Source: Liopterus haemorrhoidalis (taxonomy: Eukaryota > Arthropoda > Insecta > Coleoptera > Dytiscidae). From it: DNA of 64,000 nt. Each line of letters opens with the position of its first letter. Position 1 is the stretch's first letter. Below the pieces are notes generated by a model that did no database searches, was not told the origin of the DNA, and was given only the letters and a program-made list of their open reading frames with translations. Below are positions 1-12,526 of this stretch, in pieces. Made by a program: the position numbers and the translations under genes. Location of the stretch: positions 65,357,379 to 65,421,378 of the forward strand of contig OZ020615.1 in the NCBI GenBank assembly GCA_963971575.1. The letters run 5' to 3'.

Positions 1-1619
1 GCTCCTGGGAGGCGGGCACCGGCAGGGGCTCCTACAGCCGCCCGGACTGGGGCTCCGGCTACGACCGCGGCTATGCCTCCGGGTGGAACTACAATCGCGG
101 TGACGGCACCAGAGATCAATGGTAAGTCTACTCCAATCAATCTTTCCTAACTTATTTATTTAATCGCACAAGGACAGCGTTACCATATATGTATGTAGTT
201 CCTCATTATCATCAGTTCATACCACATAATCGGATCGAGAATCTTTCAATTAACATTTAATCATTTTTTCTCTTTCTCTCCTCAACACTAATTTAGCATT
301 TTATTTTATAAAATTTAAATTTGACAATGTGTACTTAAAATAATTTGTCATTTAACACATTTCATAACTCATTCTCAAATTGCCAATTAGATAAAACAAA
401 GACAAACCAGTGGCGAAGGGAAACCTCCGCTAGACTTGCCCTCCCATAAAAAAAAAATATTTAAAAAAAAATGCACAATAAAAAAAAAAATTTAAATATT
501 TAGATAAATCTTCAAAAATACATCAAATTATGTTCTATACAAATTTTTGTCCAAGGCTTGCTTTACTAGTTACGAATTAATTATCATGACCATGGAAACG
601 TTACATATAAGTATGAAAAAATTGAGACTTGGAAAAATTTTAAATAATTTTACAAAAATGTTTCGAAATTTTTCGTTTTATTAAAAAACGTCTCAAATAA
701 AAGTTATTAGTTATTGCATTTATAGTAACTTTTGTTCAATAAATTTTTTCGAAATATTTTTCTGTTGCTAAATATTCGCAAAAATCTTAAAATCGACACG
801 AGTAAACTCCCATTTCTAGTCAACCGATTTTCATAAAAAACAATAGGGTTCTTCCCATTTAATAGGAGAATTTTTTAGTACCAGAACGAATTCTCTAAGT
901 TGAACCGTTCTTGAGTTATCGTGTATACACACAAACACACACACAGACACACACACACACATACGGACGGCACTTCGAAAATAGGTTTTTTGTAATCCCT
1001 GGATCATGAAACGTGGTCATCAGTCAAAATCTCGACATCGAAAATTTTCGCGATTACAATACTTGCCCCTTATATATTAAGGTCGGGCAAGTAAAAAATA
1101 ATTCCATGGCTACTGATCTTTTTAATAAGTGAATAAGAATCATTTCCAACGATTTATTATGATCAGACGCAAGTAAAGAGTTATTTTACCGCACTCGTAC
1201 GCATTCTGTGTTCGAGGCTGACGATAATAAACAGTTGGGAATGACTCTACGAACGTACAATCATTTAGAAGAGGAAATAATTTTAAAGATATTATTCAAA
1301 AAATTGTTCATACATATTTTAAATTAGTAATTAGACCTCAATGTATTTGATTGAGGAAGATAAGTTGGGATCGCCTGGTCTACAGGTGTCCGAACCAGGA
1401 AACTGCTTGAGACTATCTGTGATTTCTAGGTACAACACGGGGTCGTACCGCACCAGGGATCCGTACGGGTACGATCAGGGGGGGTACCGTAGTACCAGCT
1501 ACCTCTATGACCGCGGGGCGAACCCAAACACGACAACTAAACCCCCGCTCAAGGACACAGGCTCCAACAAACCCGAGCAGGACCGGAAGATGGACTCCAG
1601 TCCCCCCAACTCGGGATGA
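1..1619 (+). CDS. 3' end of an unidentified gene with a Tyr/Gly/Arg-rich C-terminus (two exons)
   Basis: Two coding exons are visible. The first enters from the left edge and ends at 121 with donor G|GTAAGTC. The second runs 1430-1619, after acceptor TTTCTAG|G, and ends in TGA at 1617-1619. The split codon TG|G restores Trp and the frame continues. The encoded ~103 residues are rich in Tyr, Gly, Arg and Asp (for example SYSRPDWGSGYDRGY, then SYRTRDPYGYDQGGYRS), followed by a hydrophilic Pro/Lys/Ser tail. There is no transmembrane stretch or recognised domain. The composition suggests a disordered tail of a larger protein, but family and function cannot be told from this part. The reading frame is well supported by the matching splice phase. 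Confidence 0.7.
408..1096. repeat. Dispersed repeat 'cagtggcgaag...gggcaagtaaa', copy 1
   Basis: Starts with ccagtggcgaaggg and ends with aaggtcgggcaagtaaa. It contains a CA-dinucleotide run and a conserved 3' half (acggacggcacttcg, then gaaacgtggtcatcagtc). Two further copies lie at 13376-13854 and 16481-16960. A relative at 33748-34186 shares only the central 'catgaccatggaaacgtt' part. No coding capacity. It sits in the intron of the left-edge gene. Confidence 0.75.
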
Positions 1620-2007
1620 TCCCTTCTAGATCCTTGCTCCTTTCCCCTCAGTTCCAGGCGACCTCTAAAAACAACCTCCAACATGTTTGCAGTACAACAT
1701 ACCTCTTGTTAAGCCGCACACTGCACTCTACTCCGACCGTTTTGTTCCGTCACCGACAACAGACCATTTCCTTCGCGACACTCTCCACTGTCCACTGTCC
1801 ACTGTCCAGTTCCTGGATCATTATTAATTTATTCCGAGCTCATGAAGATGTCACCGAAACAAGCACTGCCCAACAAATCTCTATTATTATGTATTATTAT
1901 ACCTACATGTAACTCAGTATAAGTAATGATTAATGATATACATACGTATGTAGTTAGTATTATTCAGAATGTATCATAGGACAGTAAGATTTTCCTCTAT
2001 TAATAAA
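1620..2007 (+). other. 3' UTR with poly(A) signal of the left-edge gene
   Basis: Non-coding sequence after the TGA. A canonical AATAAA lies at 2002-2007, about 385 nt past the stop, which is a reasonable 3' end. Confidence 0.45.
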
Positions 2008-2206
2008 CATGTAGTTTTTAATAAAAAACAAAATATTCACAACAATTATTACAGTCTTACAGCAGGTGTTTCAAGTACAACTTGAACGTAGATGAAATTT
2101 AGTATTGATTTAAGAGATATCACATATTCAGTCTGTATCAGCAGGGCTAGACAAGTCCGGTCGCTCGGTCGCCAGGTCGCAGCGAGTCCTATTTTGAGTA
2201 AAGCCT

Positions 2207-3403
2207 GGAACAGAATGCACAGCGCGCTACGCCGTCAGCACGGCGTTGCATTTGCGCCGTTGAGAACGGCGTTGAATTTTCGCCTGCACACAATGCAATA
2301 ATTTTTAACGCCGTCAAAGTGACAAGTGACAACCTATATCTGTATTTATAGGCAGTGGTATGAAACTAATATACACGGCCTTGAAACGATTTTAAGTTAT
2401 ATTCCATCCACCGACAGCGCTAAAAGCGTTTTTTTTTTAACCAACATTTTGAGAACACTTCATTATCGGCAATTTGCGGCAATTGTTTTTGACGTTGTAA
2501 CGATAGGAGACAGTAAATTGTGATTGTGACAGTGATGAATTTTATAAGAAATTTTAAATATTAGCACCACATTTTTTATTTTCAAATGGTGTAGAGTAAT
2601 TAATAATATTTTAAATGGTAAATGCAAAAGAAATATAAATAGTGTAATAAAAAAAAAAAATGGCACAGACTAAATTTAATATGTACAATAAAAGTAAATA
2701 TAAAAGTAAAAAATAAATACTTGTTTATTTATTTCATATGCTTGCTTGCAAATAAAATAATAAAACTTAATGCTTACTGAAGTATTAACTTTTAACAATT
2801 GTAATTAATTTTAATTTTAGGAAATTAATTAAGAGAGTTGTAAATAAAGTAATCATAATTTTCGGTTCAAGGCAATCTTTAATTTTCTACCAAAATTACA
2901 TTTTATTTTTCAATTTTGGTAGAAAATTAATGATTCATAGCAATTTAAAATATAAAAATATATTTGTGTGCACTGCGGGTTACATACTATCTAATCCTAG
3001 TTCCATATTACAACCACGAATGTCGCAACTATCGCTGTCCAAAGCCGTAACGTGGGAGTCCGCTATCTGCCTTGTTTTATAATTTGTGTTTATAGGTGCG
3101 CTTTCTTTTATTAAAATTATAATGGATGATGAAGACTTGTGTGTGATGTTATTTATGTTGTATGCAAGTTATTTATACATACAAACACTTTACCAATGTA
3201 AAAACTGAGGTTAGGTGTTCTGCGTCAACGTTCAACGGCGTCAAAAGTAGAAAGTTGACATTCAATATCAACGGCGTAGAACGCCGTTCAGACGTTGCTC
3301 ATTCTGTGCACTTGCGTACTACAGCTTGATTTTAACTTTGCGCTGACAGATAACGCCATCCAAACGCCGTCAACGCGTCTTCGAACTCGTTGCATTCTGT
3401 TCC
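2207..3403. mobile_element. Putative non-autonomous DNA element with 13-bp terminal inverted repeats
   Basis: The ends GGAACAGAATGCA (2207-2219) and TGCATTCTGTTCC (3391-3403) are perfect inverted repeats. Both end regions are rich in the words acgccgt and aacggcg, while the middle is AT-rich with no coding frame. I could not find a convincing target duplication. It fills the gap between the convergent 3' ends of the left-edge gene and the SV2-like gene. Confidence 0.55.
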
Positions 3404-3473
3404 GCACTTAACCTTACCACCGATTGCGACTAGGATTCTTCGCTATTTGCAGAGCCCTGTGTATTAGTTCAGA

Positions 3474-6400
3474 TCAGTCCAGGCTCTTCATCTTAATATT
3501 TGGCAGAAGAAGACTTAAAGTAGCGCAACCTGAAATGTATTTATAATATAACAAAGTTCTATAGGTATTTAGTTATTAAAAAGCATACCTAGAGCAGTGC
3601 CTCCAATTAAAAGGAAGGGCGGTAAACAGCCAGTCTCCAGGAGTATCGGGAACAGGATATTTCCAATAATGGATCCCATCCTTCCGAACATCATCCCCAG
3701 CGATATTGTCATAGTCCTACAAAAGGAACAGTGTTGACTGTGACACGGTGACTTATTAAGAGGATCCTGATTTTGTTAGGTTGCCGCGGGTTGTTGATTA
3801 TTGTTGACGGATATAGCGAGGGACGAGGGACGAGGGACTAGTGTAGATACGTACCTTAGCGTGGTGGGGAAGACGTCTACGATGAAGGAGATCATGGTGC
3901 TGGTGCAGACACTGGCGAATCCCCCGTGCACCGACACCAGGAAGAGCGTGAAGGTCGCGCTGCTGGACCAGTAGTTGCTGACCCCGGCGAACCCGCAGGC
4001 CGCGTACATAATCACTGCACAACAACATGCATATCAGCACGAACACAGGCACAGTCACAGTCACATCAAATGAATTCATTTACCTAGCATAGCCTTCTTC
4101 CCGATGACATTGACCAGGGAGCTGGCGATGATGAATCCGATACAGTTGGATGACGCCACCACTATCGTGCTGATGTACACTTGCTTATCGACAGTCACCT
4201 GAAACATCCGCCGAATCACTATCACGATCGAATGCCTATTGCCCAGAGCTGCCTATTTAGTCCGGGAGCTCATGACATTTTTGGTGTCCGATTTCATATA
4301 GCATGCCTTTTGGAGGAGAGAATATTTACCCTGTGACAACAAAAAAGGGATGATACTAAACCCCTGCACGCTTTCCGGTCATAGAGAAAATTGCATTTCC
4401 ACTTACACAAAATTTTTGTGATTTTCTCTGATTTAATATTGCTTGCCCTTTTGTCAAAAGAAAGTTATAACAAATTTAAAGTCTTTTAATTATAGGCATG
4501 CTGTATGAAAACGCGGAAAATCATATTTTTTTATTACAAGATCACATGACCGTTTGAGCCCTTTGGGACCCTCCGAATCGCATGCATATATTTAAAAGAC
4601 TTTAAATTTGTTATAACTTTCTTTTGACAAAAGGGCAAGCAATATTAAATCAGAGAAAAGCACAAAAATTTTGTGTTTAAGCGGAAATGCAATTTTCCCT
4701 ATGACCGGAAATCGTGCAGGGGTTTAGTACCATCCCTTTTTTGTTGTCACAGGGTAAATATTCTCTCCTCCAAAAGGCATGCTGTATGAAATCGGAGACC
4801 AAAAACTGTCATGAGCTCCCGGTCTATATTGCCCACAGCTGCCTATTGGCACGCATTTCTACTTCAAATCTGGATTTATATGCTGTTCGAGTACCGATTT
4901 CGGGACAAACAACTAAAATTTCGGAACACAAGGCCGCGTTTAAAAGTCTCTTACATCAGATATTGAATTTCAACACAACCGGATAAAATTATTTTTTTGG
5001 CATATTAAGCATGGGAACTTTTTTGGATCCCAGGCTCGCCTCGTTTACGAATTTTCCAGGCAATAAACGGAGTATCGGAAGTAAATATTTGTTAACAAAC
5101 ATAATAATTAATTAAATGAATCTGCAGTCAGAATCCAGAACGTTGCCGGTGACAATACAATAACTTACAACTGTGCAGGCTTCTTGAAGCAAGCTGACGT
5201 TTCCGTCAAGCGCTAGAGGTGAGGAGACGTTGATCATCTCGCAGAGGGAGGCCGTAGTGGAGTAGTTGTGGGCCTGGTTGTACTCGTCCATCTTGGTGAA
5301 GAGCTGCGGCAGCCACAGCCTGAGCGTGTTCTCCCCGAGCAGTCCCAGGAACAGGATAACGAAGATATGCATTATCCTGGTGAGGAGGGGCTGCGAGAAC
5401 ATGGGCCTTATCTGGCCCCAGCCGCTGTTACTTCCCCCCAGCTCGCTCTTCGTCTCCCGCACCTTCTCTATCTGGATCGTCTCCGTGCTGTTCGTCTGCA
5501 TTGTCTCATCCACCAACATTTTGATCTGTAACAGTTGCACCATCAAATATAATATATTATTCTTATTTCCGTACAATGTTTAGAAAATACACAATTTTAC
5601 TAGGCTAACAGTTTTATTATGAAAGTTCGACATCACTTTTTTTAATTATTTTTTTATTTATTTTTCATTTTTATTTAGTTATTTTTTCTTATTTTTAATT
5701 TAAACTAGAAGGCAGCTAACATTGCTCCATTGCTATATTTTTCGTAAATTGTTGATTACAGATTCGAATAAAAAATCGTATAATTATAAATTGAAATAAT
5801 AGTGTGATAATATTTACCGGGAAAGAGTGAGGAGGGTGCCCCGTGTTGATGGAGTAGAGCGTGCGGAAGACCTGGAGGGCCTCCTCGTTCCGGCCGGCTG
5901 TCATCAGGAACTTGGGACTCTCCGGCAGCGAGATGTGCGCGAAACCACTGATGATATGCGGAACAGCGCAAACCATCAGGAACACCTGCCATGAGTGGAT
6001 GTCTGCAACACCACCCATCTATCTTATCTAAAGTCCTTTTACCGTAACTATGAAATGACGTGACAGTTGAAAAACTCACCTTGTTCGTAAACTGTCAAAA
6101 AAAGTTAGGTTATATCGAACAACCAGGTTGACACCTAAATGTCAACCTGACAAATAACGATTGAACAATCCAATTTCAAACTGGCAACATTGAAAAAATG
6201 TACCAAAATTAAATAAATAAATGTACTAAAGTCTGTTCCAAACGGTTAGGCGGAACTAGATTTTGGAATCTAGTTACTTTCATCGTTTAAATAGTGCTTT
6301 TCGGCCGTTTTGTTTAAGCTTTGTAAATCCTCCTTTTTTGGTTAAGGTTAATATCATTTTAAAATGTCATTTTCTTTATATTTTGATTTTTTGTATCATT

Positions 6401-9400
6401 CTTAATACAAATTTCCTATTTATTTATTTTTTTGTCATTAAAATATTTTAAAAAAATAATTTAATTTTGACATATGTCATTCGTTTCCATGGTATCTTTG
6501 TTGGAATTTAAAATTTTGACATTCCAACGTGAAAAATGAAATAACCAAAGCAAGGTCCCTTCTCGTGACAACCTAAAAGAACGAAATTCTCATTTAGTTC
6601 CGCCTAACCGTTTGGAACAGACTGTAACTGAGTTATGGATTGATGTTGATTAAAACATATCATAAAGTTGGTACTTAAAATAACCAAGTGTGACGTCATC
6701 TCATATTTATTGTGAATGGAGTTTACCACTTATCTATCTGATATAATATTATAAACATGTTAATATAGAATGCAAGAATTCAAACAACATATATCGGTAG
6801 ACGTTTAATCAGTGGTGTAGTGTGCAACTTACAAATGTATCCACCGAAGAGCGTGTAGGACAAGTGTTGCGGAATGATCCACCAGGCCAGTCCTGACAGG
6901 GCCAGGTTCGCCATACTGAAGAATATCCCGGAGAGTATAAGGATCGGAGCGCGATACTTGGCGCTGTGGAACTCCGAAATAAAAGACATCAGTATAGCAT
7001 ACGGGCCGCAGATCCTAAAAGTGAACTTTCTCAATCATCGCCTCATTAGTCATCGCCCTGCTATACTCACACAAAGCCATTCAAGAATTTCACGATTAAT
7101 AAAAACCAAAAATTCTGCGAGAAAGCCGAGAGGATAACGAAAATGGCATCGATGAAATATCCATAGATTAGTAATTTCCTTCTGCCGAGCGTGTCTGCAA
7201 GGTAACCCCAGAAGAAGGCGCTGATGACGGTGCCGAGGTAAGTGATGGCATTGAGCATGCCCTTGTTGACGAGGGTGAGCTGCAGGTCACACTGGGCCGC
7301 CGGCAGGATGTACGAGGTGGAGGTGAAGTCGAACTCCGAGGACCAGGTGGATGGTAGCGCTATTATGAAGAGGATGATGTTGAATTTTCCGAAGCCCGTG
7401 GCGGATATGGCCGTCTCGAAATCCGCAGGTTCATCGTTCCTGTCTGTCCAACAAACTACCATCAGTATATTGAACAGTTCATCATTTTACTTGCTCAAAC
7501 TCGAATACAGACAAAAGGTCCTTAATTAACACAGTGTTCGTAGTATTCGTCACGCTCACTGATGACTGCACTTTCGGCATGAAGTATTTTCAAAGCTACA
7601 GAGTGTTGTTTTAGCTTTCATGGTCCGATATTTTTATTTTATTTTTTTAATCAAAACCAACAACAGCCATCTAATAAATAAATTCAATTTTGCTCTTTTA
7701 CAATTGATCAAGGTTACAAGCTACTTGACCTGTAAAATAATCTACTTCTCATATGTACAGTCCACCTTAGCATATGGCATTATTCTGTGGGGCAACTCTG
7801 TAGATTCATTAAGATTGTTTCGGTTGCAGAAACGATCTATTCGAATCTTAAGCCAAGTTAAGTGGAGTACCTCGTGCAGGGAGCTTTTCATAAATCATGA
7901 GATATGACACTCCCATCGCTCTATATTTTAAATTTACTGACGCACATTAAAGAAAACATCACAAGCTTTCATACTTATAGTGACACTCATGGATACAATA
8001 CTAGAAAGAAACATGATATCAAGGTGCCTTTTACTAAATATAACTTTAGAAATCAAATAAATATAGTTGGAATAAAATTATTTAACAAGTTGCCTGAGGA
8101 AATTAAAAGCCTAACCAGTACAAAATTTAAATCAACATTAAAAAATATCCTAATAAAAAAGGCATACTATAATATAGAAGAGTTTGAGAAGGATTTAAAT
8201 ATAAATATATGTATAAAATAGCCCAAAATGGAAAGTGTATTCAATAGATTTTTCGTCCAGTTCCCAAATAAGGATAATATATTTCTGTGTTAATATCTTT
8301 GTTTCCTTCATCTTAGGATTAAGTTAATTTATGTGACGCTATGATAAATGTACTACATTTCATAAATAAAGATGTATTATTATTATTATTATTATTATAA
8401 TGAAGTTGTGAAATGAATGGTATTATTAATACCATTAAAGAATTAGAATTTTAACAATGCAAATTAGTAAAAATTTAATAAATATTTGAATTTTTTTTGC
8501 CTTATCGTTTCCAAATTACAATGCAAGCATTGTAATTTTTTCTTAATAATCAATAATTATTATTTGACCCCCCGTTTTCTTCGTGTGTCCAATATTTCAA
8601 AATTCAGTTCTTGAAGAGTTTCAACAGGTATGCGCAGGCACTGTTGTGTTCTGAATTGATGGACCAAAATGACTGTATTGAAAAATAATATTAAATCTCT
8701 ATCAGCGCTTTTTAAAATTTTATAAACATATTAAGGATAATTAATGACTTAACCTTGTAGATTTTTTATTACAGATACAGGCGGCCCTCGACTTTCGCAC
8801 ATTCTACTTTCGCACAATTCGCTATTTCGCACATTTAAAAAAAATATATTTTTAAAGATTTTTGTCAAAGGTTGTGTTGCGTTCACTCATACATCGCGCT
8901 CAATCACTCATTCTCAGAATCATTATAGAGCTATAGAACTCTGTATCAAGAAAAGAAGAAAAAGGGTGATATTCAATTAACTCTCAAAACAGTATTAGTG
9001 TGTTGTTAAAAAACAACAAACTAATAATGCCGCAGCCACCTTATTCCCCAGATCTGGCCCCCTGTGACTTTTTCTTGTTCTTGAAACTGAAGAGACCCAT
9101 GAAAGGACGACGCTACGCTACAAGTGAGGAGATAAAGACGGCATCGAAGGAGGAGCTGAACAAGATCACAAAAAATGATTTTTTCAAGTGCTTCGAGGAT
9201 TGGAAAAAACGTTGGCACAAGTGTATAATATCTGGTGGAGATTACTTTGAAGGGGACAAAATAGATATTCGTGAATAAATAAATAATTTTTGATAAAACA
9301 CAAAATTCGCGATACTTTTTGAACAGACCTCGTATATTTTAAATATGTAATATGTTCCTATTATTGATAAATAAATACATACATATTTTAAAATACAATT

Positions 9401-9760
9401 TTTGAATTTTTTTTTTATATTCCTCTACTTTCGAACATTCAACATTCGCACACACTTTCAGGAACCAATTATGTGCGAAAGTCGAGGGCCGCCTGTATTG
9501 TATATTTTTTTATTATTGTAACTTTGAAAATGGCTCACTCTGAAACTGCAGTCAAAATGAAAAATATATTATACTGTAATTTTTCGTAGTGTTTCAGTTT
9601 AAAGACCTGTTATCTGCCACCATTAGATCCTGCCTTCAGAAAATATTTCAAATTAGATTTTATAGGACTTACCGTAAATCTCAAGGTTTTTCTTTTTCTT
9701 AATATCGTCATTTTTGGCAATGGTCTTATCGAGCTTGAGATCAGTAATTTGTTGCACCAT
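3474..9760 (-). CDS. SV2-like major facilitator superfamily transporter (synaptic vesicle glycoprotein 2-like), 9 coding exons
   Basis: Exons on the minus strand: 9673-9760, 7071-7443, 6833-7014, 5818-6002, 5169-5525, 4084-4198, 3855-4014, 3589-3716, 3474-3529. All have GT-AG junctions and all phases agree, giving 1644 nt, or 547 residues, the usual size for this family. The MFS motif A, GYLADTLGRRK, is at about residues 109-119 between the second and third membrane helices. A PESPKFL motif follows helix 6. A large loop (residues ~280-390) with several N-x-S/T sites and paired Cys matches the SV2 luminal loop. The protein is predicted to have about 12 helices and to act in vesicle or plasma membrane; the substrate is unknown. 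I chose ATG 9760; the exon may begin at 9773 after a TTTCAG acceptor, so an upstream non-coding exon is likely. Introns hold several mobile elements. Family assignment is firm, orthology is not. Confidence 0.9.
4258..4826. mobile_element. Palindromic foldback MITE 'TAGACCGGGAGCTCATGAC', copy 1
   Basis: The whole ~570 bp folds on itself: the left arm starts TAGTCCGGGAGCTCATGAC and the right arm ends GTCATGAGCTCCCGGTCTA. Copies 2 and 3 are at 10575-11143 and 54344-54902. This copy is in an SV2-gene intron. It is flanked by an imperfect 20-bp direct repeat (4238-4257 and 4828-4847, one mismatch). No coding frame. Confidence 0.85.
6230..6623. mobile_element. Palindromic MITE 'AGTCTGTTCCAAACGG', copy 1
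   Basis: Terminal inverted repeats AGTCTGTTCCAAACGGTTAG and its complement, with further arm pairing inwards. Related copies are at 46412-46815 (full length), 47383-47521 (right half) and 33438-33617 (short and diverged). Located in an SV2-gene intron. Confidence 0.8.
7640..8400 (+). pseudogene. 5'-truncated non-LTR retrotransposon (reverse transcriptase C-terminal end), frameshifted
   Basis: Two adjoining frames encode the end of a jockey/CR1-type reverse transcriptase: 'YVQSTLAYGIILWGNS' plus 'LQKRSIRIL' in the first, then 'LPSLYILNLL' and 'HGYNTRKKHDIKVP' in the second. The frame changes near 7904. The element ends in a (TTA)n tail near 8380-8397, typical of target-primed insertion. It is inactive and lies in intron 1 of the SV2-like gene. 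Confidence 0.75.
8778..9495. mobile_element. pogo/Tigger-like MITE with TA target duplication
   Basis: The ends CAGGCGGCCCTCGACTTTCG and its complement form a ~24-bp inverted repeat. It is flanked by TA on both sides (8776-8777 and 9496-9497). The CAG...CTG ends plus TA duplication fit the pogo group. It contains a mariner fragment (next entry), so the two are nested. Confidence 0.75.
9000..9278 (+). pseudogene. mariner transposase C-terminal fragment nested in the pogo-like MITE
   Basis: A 92-codon frame contains PYSPDLAPCDFFLF, the signature around the third catalytic Asp of mariner (DD34D) transposases. A Lys-rich C-terminus and TGA-less stop at the usual position follow. The downstream sequence ends like a mariner inverted repeat (near 9300-9335). 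The first two catalytic residues are absent, so it is a dead 3' fragment. Confidence 0.75.
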
Positions 9761-9773
9761 ATTTCCATCTGAA

Positions 9774-10574
9774 ACTGCTTAAATGTACATTTTGAAATGG
9801 CTTATATAACTGAATAAAGCCGCTGCGTGACGATAGCGCGTCTCTTTGCCCGCCAATGCAGGGGGGCCGAGCGAGCCGCCTGTGGGGGGCTGGGGGCATC
9901 ACGTGAAGGGGAACTTGTGGAAAATGCCGCGACTCTGACGACAATATTGCGTAAAGGAAAACATTTTTTATTTTCAAAAATTAATCCCATAAAATATTTA
10001 CATTGTAATAAAATTTCAAGCATTCATATTTAAAACAACAACAAAAATAAATATTATGATTTTTTTTATTTACATTTAAAATAAGTAAACTACCGGTCAT
10101 ATCTGTTTATTAAATAGTACTTTAGTACTTTTAATATGTATGTTTGAGAGCGTTCTGTTTCTGGAACAGCCGAGGGCCAGAGAACAGGAAAGGAATACAG
10201 TCTCCAACAATCCAATACCCAGTTGGATCAATGCAGTAATAATTGCAACATAATTATGATTTATTTGAACAAATAATCGTGACAAGAGTTAAGCTGGTAA
10301 CAGTGTAACTAAAATAGAATCTTTATATAGTATTCAAACAAGATAAGAGCACGACAGGGCGGCATAAATACATCAGCAGGAGAACGATAACAGAATCGAG
10401 TTCAGACATTTATAAGAAAAACTTCTTGTCCTTGGCAATGGTAATGAGCACCTAACACAGAGGCGTCCCGACGCTAAACAACCATATATACCTTTACCCC
10501 GCGATACGAACGCTAGCGTACTAAGCTTGCGATGGCCGTGCAACCTGCTGTACTAATTCGGGAAAATGTCATAT
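9774..10574. other. Intergenic sequence upstream of the SV2-like gene
   Basis: Contains a short GC-rich patch (about 9822-9925) next to the first known SV2 exon, possibly 5' UTR or promoter but without a recognisable core motif. Otherwise AT-rich; I see no gene. Confidence 0.35.
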
Positions 10575-11143
10575 TAGACCGGGAGCTCATGACAGTTTTT
10601 GGTCTCCGATTTCATACAGCATGCCTTTTGGAGGAGAGAATATTTACCCTGTGACAACAAAAAAGGGATGGTACTAAACCCCTGCACGCTTTCCGGTCAT
10701 AGGGAAAATTGCATTTCCACTTAAACACAACATTTTTGTGATTTTCTCTGATTTAATATTGCTTGCTCTTTTGTCAAAAGAAAGTTATAACAAATTTAAA
10801 GTCTTTTAAATATATGCATGCGATTCGGAGGGTCCCAAAGGGCTCAAACGTTCATGTGATCTTGTAATAAAAAAATATGATTTTCCGCGTTTTCATACAG
10901 CATGCCTATAATTAAAAGACTTTAAATTTGTTATAACTTTCTTTTGACAAAAGGGCAAGCAATATTAAATCAGAGAAAAACACAAAAATTTTGTGCAAGT
11001 GGAAATGCAATTTTCCCTATGACCGGAAAGCGTGCCGGGGTTTAGTACCATCCCTTTTTTGTTGTCACAGGGTAAATATTCTCTCCTCCAAAAGGCATGC
11101 TGTATGAAATCGGAGACCAAAAATGTCATAAGCTCCCGGTCTA
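10575..11143. mobile_element. Palindromic foldback MITE 'TAGACCGGGAGCTCATGAC', copy 2
   Basis: Same ~570-bp palindrome as at 4258-4826, with the central spacer in the opposite orientation. Flanks suggest a TA target. Confidence 0.85.
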
Positions 11144-11498
11144 TATACAGTTAAACATGAGAGTTGCTCATCGTTCAAGTCATCGCTGGCCACGTGAAGC
11201 GTTTAACTTTATACGTTGTGAATTTATGTATTATTTTCCGTCTGTGATTACTCCTGATCTATAAATCGTATGTATAAAGGATTTTTTTTTCTTTTCGGTT
11301 GTAAATGTTCTTGCCTTCGAAGGTATTTTTCTTTGTACTTCTTTAGAATGAGTTAATTGAACATTCTAATTTTCGTTGATAATCAAAATATATAAATGGT
11401 ATTTGTGAGTTATTTGTAGCAACACTGAACCCTAAAAGTCGGCCATATAAATTTTAGATTTATCTTTGACAGTTTAGGCACGGTAATCATTAATAATA

Positions 11499-12429
11499 GG
11501 GGATAGGCATGATTTTTTTAATTTTTTTTATTATATTCCTCTTGTTGCATATAAACATAAAAAACAGTTTTTAATTTTTTTTTTTGTAATTTGAAGGCTT
11601 AAAAAAATCATAAATGTATGTAGCGCGCGAAAACGACGTGTGACGTCATACCCCTTCTAACTGACGCATGACACTACTAGCTTACCGGCATACATAGTCT
11701 GTTCTGAACTTATTTGTTTGTATAACTTTTATAGGTTATGTAAAGTTAGAGTGATTTTAATTAAAATAAAGTTTAATTCTATAAAAACAATTTATACATG
11801 TTTACCGAATTAAATTTTATATTAAAATAGATAACTTATATTGCAGTATTTCAATTATGCCTCTAACGTTTTGTAAGTTCATGTAAACAATGTAGTAAAA
11901 TTCTGACATCTAAATTACATAAATATTTACATTTTACAGAGTTGCAGCGTTTGTTCACATAAAGTTATAGAATATAAAATAAAAATTACTTTGACACCAC
12001 GTATTTCTTCAGCACTGTAGCATTCATTATTTTTCATATATTCCATGAGCATAAATGCATCAATGTTGGGTAAATTATCACTCTGAGCCCTAACAAAATC
12101 TTTATCTGCCATTTTAATAATAAATGCGTGAAAAATTGTTTAAAAACAAATACAAAACTCTCGAACAATACAATACACACACGTGTAAAGATTATGTTGT
12201 AGCTGTATCTGTGATGTGAAACCTCTATCGTATGACGTTATACTCAGTCGTTTTTAATCGGCAACCTTCGCTCCGTGGTCGGCTTATTTCAAATTTACAA
12301 TATTTTAATTCAAAAATTTGGCTATAATATTAATTAAAATGTAATTTTTGTTTTTTTAGGTGACATAACTAACATTAACATATCAAAATAATGTAGTTTT
12401 AAGGAAATACAAATTTTATGCGTATCCCC
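11499..12429 (-). mobile_element. ~930-bp element with GGGGATA/TATCCCC ends and a short conserved ORF, copy 1
   Basis: Ends GGGGATAGGCAT and ATGCGTATCCCC are inverted repeats flanked by TA (11497-11498 and 12430-12431). A minus-strand frame from 12112 encodes [20 protein letters not shown] and onward. The same frame, with near-identical protein, is present in copy 2 at 44571-45473. The protein fragment (~40 residues) is not one I recognise; it ends near a possible splice donor (GTCAAA|GTAATT) in this copy. The insertion lies just downstream of the ELMO gene. Confidence 0.7.
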
Positions 12430-12526
12430 TATTGTGCTGCCCGCAAAGATTTTTCCAACGAGTTACCTATGTAAGGCGGTGGAAAAAAACTCGCACACCA
12501 CTGACGCAGATAAGATGTATAAAAAG

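Noticed and set aside
5266..5583. Plus-strand frames opposite the SV2-like loop exon
   Set aside because: Shadow frames of the conserved minus-strand exon 5.
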